Positions 59,145 through 64,000 of a stretch of 64,000 nt of DNA are shown one piece after another (within the stretch, counting starts at the first letter, position 1; each line of letters opens with the position of its first letter). Both the position numbers and the translations under genes were made by a program. The notes beneath the pieces are model-generated. The model did no database searches. It was not told where the DNA came from and worked only from the letters and a program-made list of their open reading frames with translations. This stretch comes from Haloferula helveola (GTDB lineage: Bacteria > Verrucomicrobiota > Verrucomicrobiia > Verrucomicrobiales > Akkermansiaceae), in the NCBI RefSeq assembly GCF_037076345.1, contig NZ_AP024702.1, forward strand, positions 3,534,001 to 3,598,000, written 5' to 3'.

Positions 59145-60167
59145 ATGAACCCAGAAATTACTCTCAAGGCTCCGGTGGAGCTCGGCTTCGTGCCGACCCA
59201 TGCGAAGTTCGTCGGCGGTCTCGTTCCCGGCGAAGATGGCAAGCTTCCCCGCAACGAATCCGGGGAATTGGTCATGGTCGCGGCGACCCGCGACGTGGTC
59301 GAACGCTGCCGTGTCAAAACCGGCTCGGTCCAGATTCCGGTCTTCCCAGGAACCCTGCCGGAAGAATACGACATGATGATTTCTGACTTTAAGGCGATCG
59401 GTCAGAAAGTCCATTTCGTGATGATGCTCGCGGGGGTCGATCCGATGGATCCTGCCGACGAGGAGGCGACCGTCGAGCAGATGAAACCGACACTCGAAGC
59501 GGCCAAGCGCAACGGTGTGACCCACATTTCCGCGACTTCCGTGGAGCAGTGGATGCAGCCCGGGGCCAAGCGCAAGGACGGCGCCGACTTCGAGGCGGCG
59601 GTCGAGCAGAACATCAAGGTCCACCTCCGGGCCTACCAAGAGGGGGGACTCGAAGGTTCCTGCGTCGAGGCATGGGATATCGAATTCCTGCGTCCCGGCG
59701 AGTTCCAGACCTTCACCGATGTCGGCCGGCTTTGGACCTTTGTCAGCAAACTGAACGAGCGGCTGGGCAAGCCGTTCTTCCGCTGCCTGATCGATGCCGC
59801 CCACTGCGGTGACTCGGGCCTCGGGATTGCCGAGAACCAGAAACTGATCGAGGAAATCGCCGCCGGTGGCGGTCTCGGCGTCATGCACGCCTCGGCCAAG
59901 ACGACCCGCGGTTGCCTCTCGACCGACGACGGCTGGGTGGCGGCGCTTTTCGAACCGGCGGCCAAGTCGGGCAAACTTGCCCAGGTATTCGTCGAGATGT
60001 TCCACCACGAGGACGATGCCCTTGGTCCGCTCCGCGATCTCGATCCCGGTCACGGGATCGATACCACCGACGGCCGCGACTACACGCAGGTGGTTGCCGA
60101 CGGTCTTGAGAACCTCGCCCACATCCTCAACAACTACGTCACGCGCGGCTACATGCCGAAGGCCTGA
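59145..60167 (+). CDS. TIM-barrel sugar isomerase/epimerase-like protein
   Basis: A 340-residue cytoplasmic protein with an AP-endonuclease-2/xylose-isomerase-like TIM-barrel pattern. Conserved-looking elements: KVHFVMMLAGVDPMDPADEE, GVTHISATSVEQWM, SCVEAWDIEFLRPGE, FFRCLIDAAHCGDSGLGIAEN and QVFVEMFHHEDDALGPLRDLDPGHGIDTTDGRDYTQVV. The Asp/His/Glu residues in these could bind a metal, as in sugar epimerases. First gene of the rightward operon, 142 bp from the divergent sulfatase. The exact reaction is unknown. Confidence 0.75.
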   Translation: MNPEITLKAPVELGFVPTHAKFVGGLVPGEDGKLPRNESGELVMVAATRDVVERCRVKTGSVQIPVFPGTLPEEYDMMISDFKAIGQKVHFVMMLAGVDPMDPADEEATVEQMKPTLEAAKRNGVTHISATSVEQWMQPGAKRKDGADFEAAVEQNIKVHLRAYQEGGLEGSCVEAWDIEFLRPGEFQTFTDVGRLWTFVSKLNERLGKPFFRCLIDAAHCGDSGLGIAENQKLIEEIAAGGGLGVMHASAKTTRGCLSTDDGWVAALFEPAAKSGKLAQVFVEMFHHEDDALGPLRDLDPGHGIDTTDGRDYTQVVADGLENLAHILNNYVTRGYMPKA

Positions 60168-60170
60168 TCG

Positions 60171-61271
60171 ATGGACACGGTTCACGGTGCGGAGTCCTGG
60201 CGGCTCGACAATGGCTCGGTGTCCCTTGCCGTCACCCGGGAAGGGGGCATGATCGCGCCGGTCGAGTTCCGTCTCGGCGACCGCACCGTTTCGCCCTACT
60301 CGCTCTCGCCATGGAAGCCCGACGAGGTCGATGCCGGGCTGCCGGCGTTGCTCCGTGTTCTGCGAGGTGACTTTTTCTGCCTGCCCTTCGGTCCGCAGGA
60401 GGAGGGCTTGCCTCATGGTGAGCCCGCCAACCTCGGCTGGACCGAGGTCACGGCGGATGCCGGATCGCTGACCATCCGCATCGAGGCTTCGGATTCCGGT
60501 GCGGCCATCGAGCGCGAGATTTCGCTGCGGAACGGCGAGTCAGCCATTTACTACGATACCCGTATCTCCGGCCTCGACGGCGAGTGGAGCTACGGCAACC
60601 ACCCGATTCTCGATGCATCGGAAGCGGCCGAGGGCCAGGTTCGGCTGAGCGTCTCCCCATTCCGTTGGGCATCGGTGTATCCCGGCGTTTTCTCCGATCC
60701 GGAGCGGGGCGAGCGGCAGATGCTCCGCGGCGGTTCACGCTTTGACGAGTTGTGCGCGGTTTCCCTCGACCACGAGGGTTCCGCCGACCTGACCCGCTAC
60801 CCGACCCGGCAGCCGAGCGACGATCTGGTGATGATGGTTTCCGAGGAGCCATCACCCGACCGCCCCTTCGCATGGTCCGCCGCGGTCTTCGACGGCTACG
60901 TCTGGTTCTCGCTGAAGAATCCCGCCGATTTTCCGGCGACCTTGTTCTGGTTGTCGAATGGCGGCCGCGACGGCGAACCGTGGAACGGCCGCCACAAGGG
61001 CCGGGTCGGCATCGAGGAAGTGTGCTCCCATTTCTGCGACGGTGTCGACGTGTCGCGTCAGAACCTGCTCGCCGACTTCGACATTCCGACCGTCCGGGCT
61101 TTCCGACCCGAGGAAACGGTTTCGCTCCGCATCGTCCAAGCCGTCGCCGAAGTCCCCGGGGGCTTCGGCAAGGTCGAGGAGATCGTGCCGGCCGGAGACG
61201 GCAAGGTCAGGATCTCCGACGACAACGGCCTGAGCGTCGAGACGCAGGTCGACTGGTCCTTCGTTCTCTAA
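60171..61271 (+). CDS. galactose-mutarotase-like protein
   Basis: A 366-residue, beta-rich protein of the aldose 1-epimerase-like superfamily. Seen: LDNGSVSLAVTREGGMIAPVEFRLG at the start, GEWSYGNHPILDASEA (the conserved His region) and VEEVCSHFCDGV-type residues near the end. It is only 3 bp downstream of the first TIM-barrel gene, so they are co-translated. It may open or turn over a sugar anomer for the two isomerase-like proteins. A lyase or lectin of the same fold is also possible. Confidence 0.7.
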   Translation: MDTVHGAESWRLDNGSVSLAVTREGGMIAPVEFRLGDRTVSPYSLSPWKPDEVDAGLPALLRVLRGDFFCLPFGPQEEGLPHGEPANLGWTEVTADAGSLTIRIEASDSGAAIEREISLRNGESAIYYDTRISGLDGEWSYGNHPILDASEAAEGQVRLSVSPFRWASVYPGVFSDPERGERQMLRGGSRFDELCAVSLDHEGSADLTRYPTRQPSDDLVMMVSEEPSPDRPFAWSAAVFDGYVWFSLKNPADFPATLFWLSNGGRDGEPWNGRHKGRVGIEEVCSHFCDGVDVSRQNLLADFDIPTVRAFRPEETVSLRIVQAVAEVPGGFGKVEEIVPAGDGKVRISDDNGLSVETQVDWSFVL

Positions 61272-61320
61272 CTTCCAGTTTTCCCAGATACCCGAATCAA
61301 CCCAATCCACCTAGAGACCA

Positions 61321-62322
61321 ATGAAACTCCACAACGCAATGTGGCCCGGCCTTGTCGGCAAGGAGCCCGATACCGATCACCCGCCGATCTCGCTCGAGCA
61401 CATGCTCGAACTCACCACCGCCGCCGAAGTGGACGGCCGCAAGTACGACGGCGTCGACATCTTCCTTTTCCACCCGCACACCGATCCGGACGCGTCCGAG
61501 GACGAGATCCGCAAGATGGGTGACCTGATCGCCTCCAACGGCCTCGAAGTCGGCTCACTCGTCGCGCCGGTCTGGCCTGGCACCGTCGGCGGTCCCGCCT
61601 TCGGATCGGACGAGGACCGCAAGAACTTCGTGCTCGCCGTCGAGAAGGCCTGCCGGATCGGCAAGATCCTCAAGGAGCAGGGCGTCCGGAAGCACGGCGT
61701 GATCCGCGTTGATACCGCAGGCGGCACCGAGGACTTCGCCAAGGACCCCGCCGGCAACACCGCCAAGGTCGCCGAGACCTTCCGCGAGGCGGGCAAGGTG
61801 GCCGAGCAATTCGGCGAGCGCATCGCTGCGGAAGGCGAGATCTGCTGGGGCGGCTTCCACTCGTGGAAGGCGGCCGTGGATACCCTCGAGGCGACCGCCA
61901 TGCCCGGAGTCGTCGGGTTCCAGGCCGACCTCGCGCACACCTACCTCTACCTCCTCGGCTACAATGCCCCGGAAGCCGCGTTGCTCAAGGAAGGCTACAC
62001 CGACGAGGAGTTCTGGCCGGCGTATAAGATCATGACCGACGCGTTGCGCCCATGGACAATCGATTTCCACGTCGCGCAGAACGACGGTTCCGTCCACGGC
62101 ACCGGCAGCCACGACAAAACCGGCCGCCACTGCCCGGCCGACGATCCGAACGGCAAGCTCGATATCGCCAAGTGCTCGACCTACTGGCTCGAAGGCGCCG
62201 CCGACCGCGGCATCGAGCACCTCTGCTGGGACGGTTGCATGTTCGACAATTCCGTGCTCGAGGATCCGGCCACGTGGAACGCCATCCTCAAGGCGATGAT
62301 CGCCGTCGACGAGGCGATCTGA
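61321..62322 (+). CDS. sugar phosphate isomerase/epimerase-like TIM-barrel protein
   Basis: A 333-residue TIM barrel of the AP-endonuclease-2 sugar isomerase family. [56 protein letters not shown] opens it. [39 protein letters not shown] and [29 protein letters not shown] carry candidate metal-binding Glu, Asp and His residues. It differs in sequence from the first TIM barrel of the operon. 49 bp separate it from the mutarotase-like gene. Reaction unknown, sugar isomerisation probable. Confidence 0.78.
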   Translation: MKLHNAMWPGLVGKEPDTDHPPISLEHMLELTTAAEVDGRKYDGVDIFLFHPHTDPDASEDEIRKMGDLIASNGLEVGSLVAPVWPGTVGGPAFGSDEDRKNFVLAVEKACRIGKILKEQGVRKHGVIRVDTAGGTEDFAKDPAGNTAKVAETFREAGKVAEQFGERIAAEGEICWGGFHSWKAAVDTLEATAMPGVVGFQADLAHTYLYLLGYNAPEAALLKEGYTDEEFWPAYKIMTDALRPWTIDFHVAQNDGSVHGTGSHDKTGRHCPADDPNGKLDIAKCSTYWLEGAADRGIEHLCWDGCMFDNSVLEDPATWNAILKAMIAVDEAI

Positions 62323-62335
62323 AGCCGTCGCCAAG

Positions 62336-63685
62336 ATGCCACCTAATCTTCGGGATCAACCTGCCATGGCTGCTTCGACTTCAATTCTCGCGGAGAAACT
62401 GCACGAGTATCCCCATCACGATGTCATCGATGGAGCATCGGATGCGATGCTCGATGACATCCTCAATCAGAACGACGGGGTGCTGCAGCTCGTTCACCGC
62501 TACGCCGGACGAACCTTCTGCACTCCGGGGAAGCGCCTTCGCCTGGATGCGGAATCGTACTATCCGGACTACATGGATGGGACGGGCCTCGATGAAGTTT
62601 GGATGTGCTGCACCGTGCCCATCGTGACCGGAGTCATCGATAGCCGCACGGGAAAGGCGCCTTTTCGTGAAGGAGAGGCACATGTCCTCACACCGGACGG
62701 GAAGGTCATCTCGCTCCAGGACCTGATCGAGACCAATCCGGAGGCCGTCATGGGAGTGAAGGTCACGGCTTTTGCGAAGTCCCTGTTCGGGAAAGCCACG
62801 TGGCCGATCGTGTCGAAGAAGTTCGACAACCTGAACCCCATTCCCCACCACCTCCACTGGGCGAAGTGGGAAGTCTACGACATCAATTCCTTCGATAACC
62901 CCGGAGTGAGTCCGTCGCATTATCACACCACGGCAATGGGTCTTTACCCGTTCGTGACGAAGGATGACTTCCTTGCCTGCATGAAGCGGTGGGGGCAGGG
63001 CGAGTACAACGGCGTGCGGCACCTGTCGCCGCACACGATGATGAACCTTGATAACGGCTTCGTGATGCCGAACGGCGTGCTGCACTCACCGACCGACCTT
63101 TGCACGCACGAATTGCACGTCACGATGGACGAGCATTTCCTGGCCGAGGATCTGACCCTTGATGGCCGGATCGGCGCGGCGGATGCGTTCTACGCCTGCC
63201 GGGAAGAGGACTATCCGAAGGACCGGCACGAGGACTGGGAATACCTGGTCGACACCTTCGACTTCGAAGCCAATCAGGACCCGGACTTCGTGCTGAAGAA
63301 CTCGCGACCGGCAATCACGGCCGAGGAATTCGCCGCCGACGGAGTGGATGCGCAATGGATTGTTTACGGTGAAGTCCTCGGCGACCAGAAGTGCTCCATT
63401 CTGCGTCTCACCCTTGCTCCCGGCGCCAAGACGAATTTCTGTCCGGAAAGCCCCACGCTTTTCCACACGAACGGCGGTCGCGGCCGACTTGGGAAGCTTG
63501 AGGTGCGATACCACCAGGACATGAAACTTGGCGAAATCTATCCCGAGATCGGATTCATCACCCAGTCGGCACTGGATCGCGGTGGCGTGGAAATTGAGAA
63601 CACCGGGACTGAACCACTCGTCCTGACCTTCGATTTCCCGCAACACGCGCATTCGAAAACACCCGGCGTTGACGCTCCGAGCTAG
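62336..63685 (+). CDS. cupin-like sugar isomerase candidate
   Basis: 449 residues from ATG 62336 (ATG 62366 is also possible). Two beta-barrel regions: the first has HHLHWAKWEVYDINSFDNPGVSPSHYHTTAMGLYPFV, with histidines spaced like a cupin metal site; the second GEVLGDQKCSILRLTLAPGAKTNFCPESPTLFHTNGGRGRLGKLEVRYHQDMKLGE. It is not a standard phosphomannose isomerase by length or motifs, but the HxH and PxxxH patterns resemble that group. 13 bp behind the TIM-barrel gene, so in the same operon. Best called a cupin-family sugar-metabolism protein. Confidence 0.68.
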   Translation: MPPNLRDQPAMAASTSILAEKLHEYPHHDVIDGASDAMLDDILNQNDGVLQLVHRYAGRTFCTPGKRLRLDAESYYPDYMDGTGLDEVWMCCTVPIVTGVIDSRTGKAPFREGEAHVLTPDGKVISLQDLIETNPEAVMGVKVTAFAKSLFGKATWPIVSKKFDNLNPIPHHLHWAKWEVYDINSFDNPGVSPSHYHTTAMGLYPFVTKDDFLACMKRWGQGEYNGVRHLSPHTMMNLDNGFVMPNGVLHSPTDLCTHELHVTMDEHFLAEDLTLDGRIGAADAFYACREEDYPKDRHEDWEYLVDTFDFEANQDPDFVLKNSRPAITAEEFAADGVDAQWIVYGEVLGDQKCSILRLTLAPGAKTNFCPESPTLFHTNGGRGRLGKLEVRYHQDMKLGEIYPEIGFITQSALDRGGVEIENTGTEPLVLTFDFPQHAHSKTPGVDAPS

Positions 63686-63710
63686 GCCGGTTCTCCGGCG
63701 CGAGGGCAGC

Positions 63711-63860
63711 TTTTGGGTTGCCTCAGTGCCGGTGTTTTGGCTGGAGTCGATCCCCGATAGGGCGGCGCCCCAACCCCTACAGAACGCCGGCTTCAGCCGG
63801 TATCCATCCATCCCGAAATCCAATGCCGGCTGAAGCCGGCGCTCCCATCCAACAAACGTC
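63711..63860. repeat. inverted repeat CGCCGGCTTCAGCCGG before the dehydrogenase gene
   Basis: The left arm 63785-63800 and right arm 63826-63841 are perfect 16-bp inverted repeats with a 25-base spacer; each arm is itself nearly palindromic (CCGGCTTCAGCCGG). A GGGCGGCGCCCC palindrome lies at about 63760. These lie within a 175-bp gap between the cupin-like gene and the dehydrogenase gene and look like a REP element inserted into the operon. Confidence 0.7.
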
Positions 63861-64000
63861 ATGGCAAGCAAACCAATCCGAATCGGACTCATCGGCTACG
63901 GCTTCATGGGCCGGACCCACTCGAACGCCTACTCGCAACTCGCCCACTTCTTCGACACCGACCACTACCCGGTCCGTCAGGCCGTTTGCGGCCGCAGCGA
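63861..64000 (+). CDS. Gfo/Idh/MocA-family oxidoreductase, cut by the window end
   Basis: Only the N-terminal 46 residues are visible (the window ends inside the gene). [31 protein letters not shown] contains the Rossmann NAD(P)-binding GxGxxG variant (GYGFMG) and the following RTHSNAY typical of inositol-dehydrogenase-type Gfo/Idh/MocA proteins. It continues the sugar operon after the REP element. Substrate unknown. Confidence 0.85.
   Translation, partial: MASKPIRIGLIGYGFMGRTHSNAYSQLAHFFDTDHYPVRQAVCGRS

Overview
The window is high-GC, densely coded chromosomal DNA that reads as Verrucomicrobiota, probably Verrucomicrobiales. The signs are a verru_Chthon cassette protein A homologue, two sigma factors of the Rhodopirellula/Verrucomicrobium type each paired with a FecR-LamG protein, four formylglycine sulfatases, a PEP-CTERM protein and very long secreted proteins with thrombospondin-type-3 (TSP3) calcium repeats. 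Gene starts often lack a clear Shine-Dalgarno. I found no rRNA, tRNA, CRISPR array, phage or insertion sequence.

Layout. 1-11.2 kb is a mosaic of housekeeping and metabolic genes: an ornithine-cyclodeaminase-family protein, a secreted DUF642-like protein, a class I/II aminotransferase, a ThuA protein, a spermidine-synthase-like methyltransferase, a membrane GDPD with a lipoprotein, an AraC regulator, rlmN and an orphan GspG-like protein inside a palindromic repeat patch. 11.5-19.1 kb holds a giant sulfatase and, divergently, a sugar ABC transporter operon (binding protein, ATPase, permease) ending in an S4 RNA-binding protein. 19.1-26.5 kb has a secreted protein, verru_Chthon protein A, two small proteins and a compact sulfatase.

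26.5-37.3 kb is one leftward block: sigma factor, FecR-LamG protein, a LamG/TSP3 protein, a PEP-CTERM protein and a 1667-residue chimera with a sugar-dehydrogenase domain and two haem motifs. 37.7-42.2 kb has pdeM, a kinase-less bacteriophytochrome divergent from a haem oxygenase, and two regulators. 42.3-50.1 kb is a rightward mirror of the sigma block: sigma factor, FecR-LamG protein, sulfatase with C-terminal extension, TSP3 protein. 50.1-57.3 kb has a ligase-associated DEXH helicase, a secreted protein, fdhD, a YdeP-type molybdopterin oxidoreductase and a PDZ protein. 57.5-64 kb has a fourth sulfatase divergent from a sugar catabolic operon (two TIM-barrel isomerase-like proteins, a mutarotase-like protein, a cupin-like protein, and a Gfo/Idh/MocA dehydrogenase cut by the window end).

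How it fits together. The gene content suggests a polysaccharide-degrading heterotroph that desulfates sulfated glycans outside the cytoplasm and imports and isomerises the released sugars. The most notable signals are a shared C-terminal F-[FYL]-R-hydrophobic ending on six large secreted proteins, which may be an undescribed sorting or anchoring signal; two unnamed beta-rich modules each present three times in neighbouring genes; and the two parallel sigma/FecR-LamG blocks that head the secreted gene sets.
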